From NCBI RefSeq assembly GCF_001751245.1, contig NZ_LJGU01000147.1, positions 1,947-48,054 of the forward strand: a DNA stretch of 46,108 nt. The letters run 5' to 3'. The position numbers were made by a program, and so were the translations under genes. The notes under the pieces were generated by a model that worked only from the letters and a program-made list of their open reading frames with translations, did no database searches and was not told where the DNA came from. Source of the stretch: Streptomyces oceani. GTDB lineage: Bacteria > Actinomycetota > Actinomycetes > Streptomycetales > Streptomycetaceae. Of the stretch, positions 24,489 through 33,079 are shown piece after piece (positions within the stretch are counted from its first letter, which is position 1; every line of letters starts with the position of its first letter).

Positions 24489-26588
24489 ATGCGCAAACCG
24501 CTGCCGCTGATCGGCTCGAACGGCTCGAACGGCCAGACCGGCTCCCACCCGGGCGGCAGGTCCGCGCTCACCTGCCGCTACCGCTGCGGTGACGCCTGCT
24601 TCCACGAGGTGCCGAACACCAGCGACAACGCGTACCTCGGCGAGGTGATCTCCGGCACGCTCTCCCGCCGCACGCTGTTGGCCGCCGGCGCGGTCGCCAC
24701 CGCCACCGCGGCCACCAGCGCCAGCGTGCTCGGTCAGGCGCCCCCGGCGGCGGCCGTACCAGCCGGCGGACCCGGTGGTCGGCACGGTCAGCCGGGCGGA
24801 AGGCCCGCGCGCGGGCTGCGTTTCGAGCCGGTGCGGCCCAACACCGAGGACGCCGTGGTCGTACCGGAGGGCTACGCGCAGGAGGTGCTGATCCGCTGGG
24901 GTGACCCGGTGCTGGCCGGCGCGCCCGCGTTCGACCCCGAGCGGCAGACGGCACGGGCCCAGGCCGGCCAGTTCGGCTACAACTGCGACTACATCGCGAG
25001 CCTGGAGCTGCCCGGCGAGCGGGACCGGCGGCTGCTGGTGGTGAACCACGAGTACACCACCGAGGTCATGATGTTCCCCGGCTACGACGCCGACCGGCCC
25101 ACGCGGGAACAGGTGGAGGTGGCCTGGGCGGCACACGGGCTGACCGTGCTGGTGACCGAGGAGCAGCGCGGCGGCCGGTTGACGGCGCTGTCCCGGCACC
25201 GGCTGAACCGTCGGATCACCGGCACCACCCCGGTGGAGCTGACCGGCCCGGCCGCCGGCGGCGAGCTGCTGCGCACGTCCGCCGACCCGGAGGGCCGTAC
25301 GGTCCTGGGCACGCTGAACAACTGCGGTGGCGGTACCACCCCCTGGGGCACGGTGCTGTCCGGCGAGGAGAACTTCAACCAGTACTTCGCGAACGCCGCC
25401 CGGGTCGACGACCCGGCGACCCGGAAGCGCCTCGCCCGGTACGGCCTGACCGGGGAGGCGTCCGAGCGCAAGTGGGAGCGGTTCGACGAGCGCTTCGACC
25501 TGGCGAAGGAGCCGAACGAGGCGAACCGCTTCGGCTGGGTCGTCGAGATCGATCCGTACGACCCGGAGTCCACGCCGCGCAAGCGGACCGCGCTCGGCCG
25601 GTTCAAGCACGAGGCGGCGGAGCCGCGGCTGACCCGGGACGGCCGCGCGGTGCTCTACATGGGTGACGACGAACGCTTCGACTACCTCTACAAGTTCGTC
25701 TCCAAGGAGGCCATGCGGCGCGGCGGACGCCCGGCTGACCGGGAGCACAACGGGCGGCTGCTGGACGAGGGCACGCTGTACGTCGCCCGGGTCACCGGGG
25801 ACAGCCCCGCCGACCAGATCACCGGGGACGGCGCACTGCCCGAGGACGGCGAGTTCGACGGCTCGGGCCAATGGCTCCCACTGGCCTCCGGGGACCGTTC
25901 GTACGTCGAGGGCATGACCGCGGAGGAGGTGTACGTCTTCACCCGGATCGCGGCCGACCGGGCGGGCGCCACCAAGATGGACCGGCCAGAGGATGTCGAA
26001 CCGAGCCCGCGTACCGGCCGGGTCTACGTCGCGTTGACGAACAACACCGACCGGGGCGCGAAGGAGAAGGCGCCCGTAGACGAGGCGAACCCGCGCAGGG
26101 GCAATAAGCACGGCCAGGTGCTGGAGTTGGTCGAGCGGCACGACGATCCGGCCGCCACCCGCTTCGGCTGGCGGCTGTTCCTGGTCTGCGGCGATCCGGA
26201 GGACCCCTCGACGTACTTCGCGGGCTTCCCCAAGGAGCGGGTCAGTCCGATCTCCTGCCCGGACAACATCGCCTTCGACCCGTACGGCAACCTGTGGCTG
26301 GCCACCGACGGAAACGAACTGGGCAGCAACGACGGCCTGTTCGGGGTCGCGGTGCGCGGTCGCCGGGAGGGTGAGGTGCGGCAGTTCCTGACGGTGCCGA
26401 CGGGCGGCGAGGTGTGCGGGCCGGTCGTGCGGGAGCGGCAGGTGCTGGTGGCGGTGCAGCACCCGGGCGAGGTGGACGGGGCGAGCGCCGACGACCCGGT
26501 GTCCAGCTGGCCGGACGGGCCGGGAAAGGCCGTACGACCCGCGGTGGTGACCGTACGGGCCGAGGACGGGGGGCGGATCGGCGCGTAG
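24489..26588 (+). CDS. phoX: PhoX-family alkaline phosphatase, Tat-exported
   Basis: This 699-residue protein matches PhoX (DUF839) calcium/iron phosphatases. The twin-arginine signal lies at about 55-85 (TLSRRTLLAAGAVATATAA) after a long leader. The mature part has NHEYTTEVMMFPGY, NNCGGGTTPWGTVLSGEENFNQYF, GRFKHEAAEP, YMGDDERFDYLYKFV, ALTNNTDR and ISCPDNIAFDPYGNLWLATDGN, which contain the usual metal and phosphate ligands. It releases phosphate from organic phosphoesters outside the cell. The ATG at 24489 has GGAGG 5 bp upstream. A PHO-box-like repeat sits about 60-90 bp upstream, pointing to induction on phosphate starvation. Confidence 0.93.
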   Translation: MRKPLPLIGSNGSNGQTGSHPGGRSALTCRYRCGDACFHEVPNTSDNAYLGEVISGTLSRRTLLAAGAVATATAATSASVLGQAPPAAAVPAGGPGGRHGQPGGRPARGLRFEPVRPNTEDAVVVPEGYAQEVLIRWGDPVLAGAPAFDPERQTARAQAGQFGYNCDYIASLELPGERDRRLLVVNHEYTTEVMMFPGYDADRPTREQVEVAWAAHGLTVLVTEEQRGGRLTALSRHRLNRRITGTTPVELTGPAAGGELLRTSADPEGRTVLGTLNNCGGGTTPWGTVLSGEENFNQYFANAARVDDPATRKRLARYGLTGEASERKWERFDERFDLAKEPNEANRFGWVVEIDPYDPESTPRKRTALGRFKHEAAEPRLTRDGRAVLYMGDDERFDYLYKFVSKEAMRRGGRPADREHNGRLLDEGTLYVARVTGDSPADQITGDGALPEDGEFDGSGQWLPLASGDRSYVEGMTAEEVYVFTRIAADRAGATKMDRPEDVEPSPRTGRVYVALTNNTDRGAKEKAPVDEANPRRGNKHGQVLELVERHDDPAATRFGWRLFLVCGDPEDPSTYFAGFPKERVSPISCPDNIAFDPYGNLWLATDGNELGSNDGLFGVAVRGRREGEVRQFLTVPTGGEVCGPVVRERQVLVAVQHPGEVDGASADDPVSSWPDGPGKAVRPAVVTVRAEDGGRIGA

Positions 26589-26590
26589 CC

Positions 26591-26632
26591 GCGCTGGTGC
26601 CGCCGGCCGGTACGGGGCGGCGGCACCAGCGC
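26591..26632 (+). terminator. Strong terminator after phoX
   Basis: GCGCTGGTGCCGCC (26591-26604) pairs perfectly with GGCGGCACCAGCGC (26619-26632): a 14-bp stem, 14-nt loop, starting just after the stop codon. Confidence 0.85.
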
Positions 26633-26767
26633 GCACGCGTGCGGGGTCTTCCGGCAACTCCACGGCGGGGTCGGGGAGTTGCGCGGCACGGGCGAGGTGC
26701 GTGTCGGAGGCGCGTGCGAGGATGTTCCGCCTCCCCGGGAGAAACCCGCGGGCGGTAGGAAGCGTTC

Positions 26768-27217
26768 ATGGGGGAACGGATGCGTGGAAGATTGGCCGTG
26801 GCGTCGCTGGCTGGCACGGCGGTGTTGCTGACGGGCTGTTCCGAGGACGGAAAGGCGAGCGGCGGCGACTCCGCCGGCGGGGGCGGGGACAGCGCCATGG
26901 TCACCGTCGAGTACGAGGTGACGGGGGATTCACCGGCGAGTGTCTACAGCCCCGGCGTCAAGTCCGAGTCGTACACCGGCACCAAGAGCGGCGACGGTCA
27001 GTCGGACCTCGAGGCCGAGGGGGTCACCACGCCGTGGTCGAAGAAGTTCGAGGTGAGGCCGGGGAGGTCACTGACCCTGCAGGTGTCCTCGGAGGAGCCG
27101 CGGAAGGAGATCGGCTGCCGGATACTCGTCAACGGGAAGGTGGTGGACGAGCGGACGAAGCGGAATGATCCCGGCTCCACCCTCAACACCACCTGTAGCG
27201 GCACGACCCCCCGGTGA
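26768..27217 (+). CDS. MmpS-like secreted lipoprotein
   Basis: This 149-residue protein begins with a lipoprotein signal (RGRLAVASLAGTAVLLTGC, lipobox LTGC, Cys24), so it should be lipid-anchored outside the membrane. After a Gly/Ser spacer the mature domain has the beta-sandwich pattern of MmpS-type proteins (VTVEYEVTGDSPASVYSPGVKSE, TTPWSKKFEVRPGRSLTLQVSSEEP, IGCRILVNGKVVDE, two late Cys probably disulphide-bonded). No MmpL partner is adjacent. ATG 26768 or 26780 could be the start. Confidence 0.82.
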   Translation: MGERMRGRLAVASLAGTAVLLTGCSEDGKASGGDSAGGGGDSAMVTVEYEVTGDSPASVYSPGVKSESYTGTKSGDGQSDLEAEGVTTPWSKKFEVRPGRSLTLQVSSEEPRKEIGCRILVNGKVVDERTKRNDPGSTLNTTCSGTTPR

Positions 27218-27257
27218 CGGGGACGCCCCGGCCGGTCGGCGTACCCACTCGGGACAG

Positions 27258-27291
27258 GGGCGCGCTCGTCCGGCACGGGAGGAGCGCGCCC
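27258..27291. terminator. Bidirectional terminator hairpin
   Basis: GGGCGCGCTC (27258-27267) pairs with GAGCGCGCCC (27282-27291) between convergent genes: a 10-bp perfect stem. Confidence 0.65.
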
Positions 27292-27328
27292 GACCGGCGT
27301 ACGGCGTCGGGTGCGCGGCTGCCGTGCC

Positions 27329-27748
27329 CTAGGAGTGCGCGAGCACGGCCCGCACGGTCTTGCCGCCGGCGGGGTGCGGTGTGACGTCGAGTCTTCGGGT
27401 GAGGCAGCGCACCAGGGCGATGCCTCTGCCGCCCTCGGCTTCCTGACTCGCGGACCGCGCGGTGGGCTGGCCGGGGCCGTCGTCGTGCACCTCGATGGTG
27501 ACACCGCCCGCGGCGGCCGTGCTCAGCCGCAGCCGGCAGCGGCTGTCGCCGTGCCGGGTGGCGTTCGTGACCAGTTCGGAGACGACGAGCGCGGCCTCGT
27601 CCCGCCATCGCTCGGCCTCCGGGGGAGTCCACGATCCGGCCAGGAAGCCGGTGGTCAGGCGTCGTGCCCAGCGGGCGGAGAGATCCTCCTGCGGCAGGGC
27701 GTACTCGACTCGCGCGGTACGACGCACAGCACGGCTGTCCGCTCCCAT
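27329..27748 (-). CDS. Anti-sigma-type serine kinase / HATPase_c protein
   Basis: The 139-residue protein is a stand-alone GHKL ATPase of the RsbW/SpoIIAB type. The N-box EAALVVSELVTNATRHG, G1 box DDGPGQPT and G2 box GGRGIALVRCL are present. Such proteins bind or phosphorylate sigma-factor regulators; Streptomyces have dozens. ATG 27748 was chosen because a strong GGAGGGGGAG lies upstream. No antagonist or sigma gene is adjacent. Confidence 0.9.
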   Translation of the reverse strand: MGADSRAVRRTARVEYALPQEDLSARWARRLTTGFLAGSWTPPEAERWRDEAALVVSELVTNATRHGDSRCRLRLSTAAAGGVTIEVHDDGPGQPTARSASQEAEGGRGIALVRCLTRRLDVTPHPAGGKTVRAVLAHS

Positions 27749-28158
27749 GTGGCTCCCCCTCCGTATGGAAATCGCTGCTCGCACGCAGCGCCGCAACAGG
27801 TCATTCCCGCTCGGTCGTTCGCCAATCGTGCTCGGCGGCGAGTGTCAAGTCACAACCGGGCACTTTGACCGTGTGAGGGATCACTTCCGGAGCAGAGGCG
27901 CGTGCCGGGGGCGCGCGTCGGAGCTCGTGCGCACGTCGGAGGTTGGCTTCCCGGGCCGTACGGCCGCCCGAGCGGGTCCGGGGCGTACGGCCGCCCGCCC
28001 GGGCCGTCCCCCGACTGGCGGTCCCGGCTGGCCGCTCGGGAAGCGTGCCCCCCGCTCCGCTGCCATGCTGATTCCGGCTGAGCCAGTGTGACCGTACGGG
28101 CGTCAGCCGAGCTGGGTCCGTACGCGCCCCCACGCACCCGACACCCAGGAGCACCGGC
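27749..28158. other. Intergenic region with two copies of a 14-bp repeat
   Basis: This 410-bp divergent promoter region holds no convincing gene. CGTACGGCCGCCCG occurs at 27957-27970 and 27984-27997 (27-bp period). Each copy contains the palindrome GTAC. The open frames here lack protein-like composition. Confidence 0.5.
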
Positions 28159-28935
28159 ATGCTCACCACCAGCTATGTCCCCGGCGTCCCGATCTGGCTC
28201 GATCTGGCCGCCCGGGACATCGACGGAGCGGCGGAGTTCTACCGTGCGCTGTTCGGCTGGGACTTCGCTCCACAGGGCGCCGAGGCGGGCGGGTACGGCC
28301 TGCTGCGGCTGGACGGCGGGAACGTCGCGGGCGTCGGTCCGCTGAGCGCGGAGGACGCGGAGCCCTCCTGGGAGGTGTACTTCCACAGCCACGACGTGGA
28401 GGAGACCGCGTCGGTCGTCGAACAGGCCGGCGGTGGGGTGCGGTTCGCACCCTTCGACGTCTTCGCGCTGGGCCGGATGGCCGGGTTCACCGATCCGACC
28501 GGGGCGCACTTCTCCGTCTGGCAGCCGGGTGAGAACCGCGGCCTGGACGCGGTGGGCGATCCGTACACGCTGTGCTGGACCGAGCTGTACACCACGGACG
28601 CGGCGGAGGCCCGGCAGTTCTATGGCTCGGTGTTCGGCTGGGAGCTGTGGGACACGACGGTCGGGAACGGCACGACGTACACCCTGGTCGCGCGCACCGG
28701 CGGGGAGCGGGGCGACACGCATGGCGGCATCATGCAGCTGCCCGAGGGGCAGCTGCGGGCCGGCTCCCGCTGGTATCCGTACTTCGAGGTGCCGGACTGT
28801 GACGCGACCCTGGCCACCGGAACGGCACACGGCGCGTCCGTGATCGTGCCGGCGACGGACATGCCCGGGGTGGGGCGGATGGCGGCGTTGAAGGACCCGG
28901 CCGGTGCCGCGTTCGCGGTGGTCACCAGCGAGTGA
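28159..28935 (+). CDS. Two-domain VOC (glyoxalase-like) protein
   Basis: The 258-residue protein has two tandem vicinal-oxygen-chelate domains. The first is at about 8-122 (VPIWLDLAARDIDGAAEFYRALFGW to AGFTDPTGAHFSVWQPGE) and the second at about 138-255 (CWTELYTTDAAEARQFYGSVFGWELW to AALKDPAGAAFAVVTSE). Each provides paired beta-alpha-beta-beta-beta units that form one metal or ligand site. Family members include glyoxalases and antibiotic-resistance proteins; this type is usually called a VOC family protein of unknown substrate. Start ATG 28159 with AGGAG upstream. Confidence 0.92.
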   Translation: MLTTSYVPGVPIWLDLAARDIDGAAEFYRALFGWDFAPQGAEAGGYGLLRLDGGNVAGVGPLSAEDAEPSWEVYFHSHDVEETASVVEQAGGGVRFAPFDVFALGRMAGFTDPTGAHFSVWQPGENRGLDAVGDPYTLCWTELYTTDAAEARQFYGSVFGWELWDTTVGNGTTYTLVARTGGERGDTHGGIMQLPEGQLRAGSRWYPYFEVPDCDATLATGTAHGASVIVPATDMPGVGRMAALKDPAGAAFAVVTSE

Positions 28936-29009
28936 CCCGCCCTGGCCGAGCCGCGGGGCCGGTGCGCGGATGAGCGGCGCGGTGCGGGCAGCCTCGGCGC
29001 GCCCGCGCC

Positions 29010-30320
29010 TCAACCGTCCAGGAACACCGGGAAGTTGCGCAGGTCGTTCTGCGTGAGGACCGGTTGGTTCACGATCTCCTCCACCGGCACCGCGAACCGC
29101 AGGCGCGGGAAACGCTCGAAGAGCGCCGGCAGCGCGATGCCCGCCTCCACCCGGGAGAGCGCCGCGCCCGGGCAGATGTGCGGGCCGTGGCCGAAGGAGA
29201 TGTGCCGGACCGGCGTGGGCCGGGTGATGTCGAAGGTGTCCGCGTTGGCGCCGTGTTGCCGCTCGTCCCAGCCGATGGCCCGGTAGGACATCACCACGCC
29301 GTCGCCCTTCGGGATGACGCCGTCGCCCACCTCGATGTCCTCGCTGGCGAATCGCATCAGCAGATGCGTCGCCGGGGTGTCCCAGCGCAACGCCTCCTCG
29401 ATCACGGCGTCCCAGCTCACCTCGCCGTCCAGCACCAGTCGCAACTGCTCGGGATGGGTGAGCAGGGCGCGTACGGAGTTGAGTATCAGGCTGATGGTGG
29501 TCTCGTGACCGGCCGCCACCATCGCCTGGAGGTTCCCGGCCACCTCGGTCTCGGTCAGCGGCTCGCCGCCCTGGTCCGCCTGGATCAGCGCGCTGGTCAG
29601 GTCGTCGGTCGGACGGGCGGTCTTCTCCCGCACCATGTCCAGGTACAGCGCGTCCAACTCCTCGATCACCGCGTGGCGCTCCTCCTGCGGTGTCTGAGTC
29701 GAGAAGAAGGCCTTGTACAGCCGGTGCAGCCGCGGATGCAGCTGGGGATCGACGCCCATCAGCACGCTGATCACCGACATCGGCAGCGGCAGCGCGAAGA
29801 CCGACTTGAGGTCCACCTGCCCGCCCTCGGCGCCCCGCGTCGCGACCTCGTCCAGCAGCTGGTGGGTGATCTGCTCGATGACCGGACGGAGTTCCTCCAG
29901 TCGCCGGGGCGTGATCGCCTGCGCGGTCTTGGTACGCAGCCGCCGGTGCTCCGCCCCGTCCACGGTGAACATCGAACGGCCCGAGTCGATCATGCCGATC
30001 AGTGGCCACTCCCGGGTCACCTCACCGGTCTGCCAGAGTGTCCACTGGTTGATGTCCTTGACCAGCCGGGTGTCCGTCAGCAGCCGCCGCGCCTCAGCGT
30101 GCTGGGTGATGGTCCAGGCGCGCACGCCGAGCATCTCCACCCGCACCAGCGGCCCGGCCGCGCGCAGCTGCCGGGTCTCCTCGTCCAGCCGTCGCACCAA
30201 CGGGTCCAGTACGAGCGGCCACTGGCCGTCCGCGGTCTCCATCCCCTGCGGTCCCTCCGCCGTGAGGAGGCCGCCAGAGTGCCGTCCCGGCGCCGCGCTC
30301 GGCTCGTACGGGCAGGTCAT
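29010..30320 (-). CDS. Cytochrome P450 (CYP154-like partner)
   Basis: This 436-residue bacterial P450 is complete. The I-helix is MVAAGHETTISLILN, the K-helix ExxR is EEALRW, and the heme loop is FGHGPHICPGAALSR with ligand Cys383. It should be a soluble monooxygenase needing ferredoxin partners, none of which are adjacent. Its ATG overlaps the stop of the upstream P450 (ATGA), so the two are translated together. This CYP157-CYP154 order is the one found in Streptomyces conservons (cvn clusters), but no cvnA-D genes are here. The substrate is unknown; assignment to CYP154 is inferred from the pairing. Confidence 0.9.
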   Translation of the reverse strand: MTCPYEPSAAPGRHSGGLLTAEGPQGMETADGQWPLVLDPLVRRLDEETRQLRAAGPLVRVEMLGVRAWTITQHAEARRLLTDTRLVKDINQWTLWQTGEVTREWPLIGMIDSGRSMFTVDGAEHRRLRTKTAQAITPRRLEELRPVIEQITHQLLDEVATRGAEGGQVDLKSVFALPLPMSVISVLMGVDPQLHPRLHRLYKAFFSTQTPQEERHAVIEELDALYLDMVREKTARPTDDLTSALIQADQGGEPLTETEVAGNLQAMVAAGHETTISLILNSVRALLTHPEQLRLVLDGEVSWDAVIEEALRWDTPATHLLMRFASEDIEVGDGVIPKGDGVVMSYRAIGWDERQHGANADTFDITRPTPVRHISFGHGPHICPGAALSRVEAGIALPALFERFPRLRFAVPVEEIVNQPVLTQNDLRNFPVFLDG

Positions 30321-31603
30321 CAGCGGCCTCCAACGGGTGGGTTGGGCGAGAACTGGACGGGCAGCACGGTCATGCCGCGCAGGAACGCGGACGGTCGACG
30401 GGCGAGGGTCTGGGCGGACACGGCGAGGTCGACGTCCGGCAGCCGGTCCAGCAGCACCTCGATCCCCGTACGCGAGATGGACTCGGCTATCTCCTGCGCC
30501 TGGAAGGGGCAGCCGAACTCACCGTGACTGAAGGAGAAGTGGGCGTTGTTGCCGTTCCGGAAGCCGTCCGACGCGCCGGCGGAGACGTGCACCTCGGGAT
30601 CGCTGTTCGCCCCGGCCAGGCCGAGGAGCAGCATGTCGCCGGCGGCGATCCGGTAGCCGCCCAGCGTGGTGTCCCGGGCGGCCCAGCGGCCGGCGAGGAT
30701 CTGGGTGGGGGTGTCCTCCCACAACACCTCGTTCATCGCTTCCGGCACGCTGTGCCGGCCGCCGGACAGCGAGGCGGCGAACCGCTCGTCGGTGAGCATC
30801 AGGCGCACCGAGTTGCCGATCCAGTCGGCCGTCGGCAGGTGGCCGGCGGCCAGCAGCGCTTGCAGGTCGAGCTGGTACTCCTCGTCCGTGAACGTCTCGG
30901 GGTAGGCCAGCATCCGGGAGGTGACGTCGGCCCCGGGGGCCGTACGCTTCTCCTCCACGAGTCGGGCGAGCCGGTCACCGAAGTACTGGAAGGCCTCCAG
31001 CGCGTCCACCCCGCCGTCCGCGAGCGCGGTGATCGCGCGGGTCATCGCCGGGGCGTCGGCGTCCGGCAGCCCGAGCAGCCGGGAGAGCACGAGGATCGGG
31101 AGCGGCTTGGCGTACTCCGCGATGATGTCGGCCTCGCCGCGCTGGCAGAAGGCGTCGATCAGCCCGTCCGCCAACTCCTCGCACTGCTTGTCCAGTTCCA
31201 GCTGGCTGACGCCTTCGAGGGCGGACTGGACCATGGCCACGTGCCGCTGGTGCTCGGCACCCACCGTGTAGTAGATGCCGGGCTGCCGGCCGTTCACCAT
31301 CGGGCGCAGCGGCCAGTCCTCGGGCAGCGTGTCCCACTGGTTCCACAGGCCGGAGTCCCGGGGGAAGAGCCGTGGCTCGGCGGTGACGTGGTACATCTCG
31401 CGGTAGCCGATCACCAGCCAGGCTGGTACGTCACCGGGCAGCAGGACGGGGACCACCGGTCCGTGCTCGCGGCGGATGTCCCGGTACAACTGGGCCGGGT
31501 CGGTGTGGAACCGGGGCCCACTCAGCGGTACGGCCCCCTTGGCCGCGTGCGCCGGGCAGCCGGGCGGCGGCCCTGGGCTCGAGTCTCGGGCGGGCGTGGT
31601 CAC
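30320..31603 (-). CDS. Cytochrome P450, CYP157-like, lacking the ExxR arginine
   Basis: This 427-residue P450 keeps the heme-ligand loop (FSFSHGEFGCPFQ, Cys365) but departs from consensus elsewhere. The K-helix reads E292-V-L-W295 instead of ExxR, and the I-helix (LLAAGHLPTADWIG) lacks the usual acid-threonine pair. The CYP157 family is known for losing ExxR, and it occurs as a pair with CYP154. GTG 31603 is supported by GGGGAGGA about 7 bp upstream. It is the first gene of the two-gene operon. Confidence 0.9.
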   Translation of the reverse strand: MTTPARDSSPGPPPGCPAHAAKGAVPLSGPRFHTDPAQLYRDIRREHGPVVPVLLPGDVPAWLVIGYREMYHVTAEPRLFPRDSGLWNQWDTLPEDWPLRPMVNGRQPGIYYTVGAEHQRHVAMVQSALEGVSQLELDKQCEELADGLIDAFCQRGEADIIAEYAKPLPILVLSRLLGLPDADAPAMTRAITALADGGVDALEAFQYFGDRLARLVEEKRTAPGADVTSRMLAYPETFTDEEYQLDLQALLAAGHLPTADWIGNSVRLMLTDERFAASLSGGRHSVPEAMNEVLWEDTPTQILAGRWAARDTTLGGYRIAAGDMLLLGLAGANSDPEVHVSAGASDGFRNGNNAHFSFSHGEFGCPFQAQEIAESISRTGIEVLLDRLPDVDLAVSAQTLARRPSAFLRGMTVLPVQFSPNPPVGGR

Positions 31604-32054
31604 GTTGATTCCTCCCCTTCGCGGGTAGCGGGCGCACGTACACGGTCGGCGTGCTCGTCAGCTACTCCCTCGCCGGGGACGGGTCGGGTGGTGGCGGTCA
31701 CGGTGATCCTTGTGGACGACTCGCGTGGTCAGGGCGGCGTGTTCAAACAAGATGTGTTGGCCAATCGGGGGCCACTCTAGGCCAGTTGTGCTGTCACGGA
31801 GAGCATGCGGACCGATCTGATCCGTGCGAATCCGCTCATTGACGATCGCCCGGCCCCTCGCGTACGGAGTTCCGTACGGTCGGTCCGTACGGCACGGCAC
31901 CGTGCGGCTGGCTGGCTCGGCTCGGCTCGGCTCGGCTCGTCCGGGCCCGGTCCCGTGGCGGGCGGGCCGGGATACCCTGACGCGGCGGCCGGGCGCCGGC
32001 GTACCGGTACGGTGCGAGGCGGGATGGCGCGAACGAGACGGGAGACGCTTGTCG
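31604..32054. other. Divergent promoter region with CTCGG repeats
   Basis: This 450-bp gap lies between the P450 operon and the methyltransferase. It holds a possible -35 TTGACG (31839-31844) facing right, several CCGTACGG palindromes around 31865-31893, and a run of about five CTCGG units near 31916-31939. No gene is credible here. Confidence 0.4.
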
Positions 32055-32879
32055 ATGAGTGACGGACTGTTCGCCTCCGGGGAGTCGGCCTCCCCTCCGC
32101 AGATCGACCACACGGTGGCCCACTCCGCGCGGATGTGGAACTACTGGCTGGGCGGTCGCGACTTCTACGACGTGGACCGGCAGGCGGGCGACCACATCCG
32201 GGCGCTCCATCCGGACATCCTGGACTACGCCCGCGCGGACCGCGCCTTCCTGGGCCGCGCGGTACGGTATCTCGCCGAGGAAGCCGGCATTTGGCAGTTC
32301 CTGGACATCGGCACGGGGTTGCCCTCCGCCGACAACACCCACGAGGTCGCGCAGCGCGTCACCGCCAACGCCCGGGTGGTCTACGTCGACAACGACCCGC
32401 TGGTGCTCGCGCACGCCCGTGCGCTGCTGACCAGCACGGTCTCCGGGAGTACCGACTATCTGGACGCGGACCTGCACGACCCGGCCGGCATCCTGCGACA
32501 GGCGGCGGCCACGCTGGACTTCGACCAGCCGGTCGCCGTGATGCTGCTGGGCATCGCGATGTTCGTGAACGAGGACGACCAGGCGTCGGCGATCGTGCGG
32601 GAGTTGATGGACGCCGTACCCTCGGGCAGCCATCTCGCGCTGTCGCACACCATCACCGGCCCCGGGCTGGACGACGTGGACGACGCGGTGCGCTTCTGGA
32701 ACTCGGTCGGCACCCCGAAACTCACCCAGCGCACGCCCGAGCAGGTGGCGCGCTTTTTCGACGGCCTGGATCTCCTGGAGCCCGGCGTCGTCTCGTGTTC
32801 GCGCTGGCGGCCGGAAGCCACGCCGTGGGGCGAGCCCGAAGAGGTGGCGTTCTACTGCGGGGTGGCGCGGAAGCCGTAG
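32055..32879 (+). CDS. DUF574/Methyltransf_19-type SAM-dependent methyltransferase
   Basis: The 274-residue protein belongs to the actinobacterial DUF574 family. The opening IDHTVAHSARMWNYWLGGRDFYDVD is diagnostic. The SAM site is FLDIGTGLPSADNTHEVAQ, followed by VVYVDNDPLVLAHARALL, and the late AFYCGVARK closes the fold. Streptomyces have many paralogues, often beside regulators, P450s or conservons; the substrates are unknown. ATG 32055 follows GGGAGA about 10 bp upstream. Confidence 0.9.
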   Translation: MSDGLFASGESASPPQIDHTVAHSARMWNYWLGGRDFYDVDRQAGDHIRALHPDILDYARADRAFLGRAVRYLAEEAGIWQFLDIGTGLPSADNTHEVAQRVTANARVVYVDNDPLVLAHARALLTSTVSGSTDYLDADLHDPAGILRQAAATLDFDQPVAVMLLGIAMFVNEDDQASAIVRELMDAVPSGSHLALSHTITGPGLDDVDDAVRFWNSVGTPKLTQRTPEQVARFFDGLDLLEPGVVSCSRWRPEATPWGEPEEVAFYCGVARKP

Positions 32880-32971
32880 CCGGCGGGGCGGGAGCACGGC
32901 GTGGCCGCGCTGCTGTGGCCGGCGTGACGGGTCGCCTCGTGTGGCCCCGTTGCCCGAACGGGCCGGGACCG

Positions 32972-33007
32972 GCGGGGCGACAATCGCCGCAACGCGTGTC
33001 GCCCCGC
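32972..33007. terminator. Bidirectional terminator hairpin
   Basis: GCGGGGCGACA (32972-32982) pairs perfectly with TGTCGCCCCGC (32997-33007), flanked by further GGCCGGG/CCCGGCC complementarity. It lies between two convergent methyltransferase genes. Confidence 0.75.
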
Positions 33008-33079
33008 TGACCCCGGCCCCTCGCTCGGCCCTCCCTCCACCTCGCCGTGGCAGGCGTCGAGGGGACCGTCGTACGTCCC

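Noticed and set aside
22308..26663. A 1451-codon open frame on the minus strand opposite aspS and phoX
   Set aside because: It runs antisense to two clearly recognised genes, and its composition (Gly/Arg/Val/His/Gln rich, no motifs) is what high-GC antisense frames produce.
27801..28169. A 122-codon minus-strand frame upstream of the anti-sigma-like gene
   Set aside because: No ribosome binding site, Arg/Ala/Pro-rich antisense-like composition and no recognisable domain.
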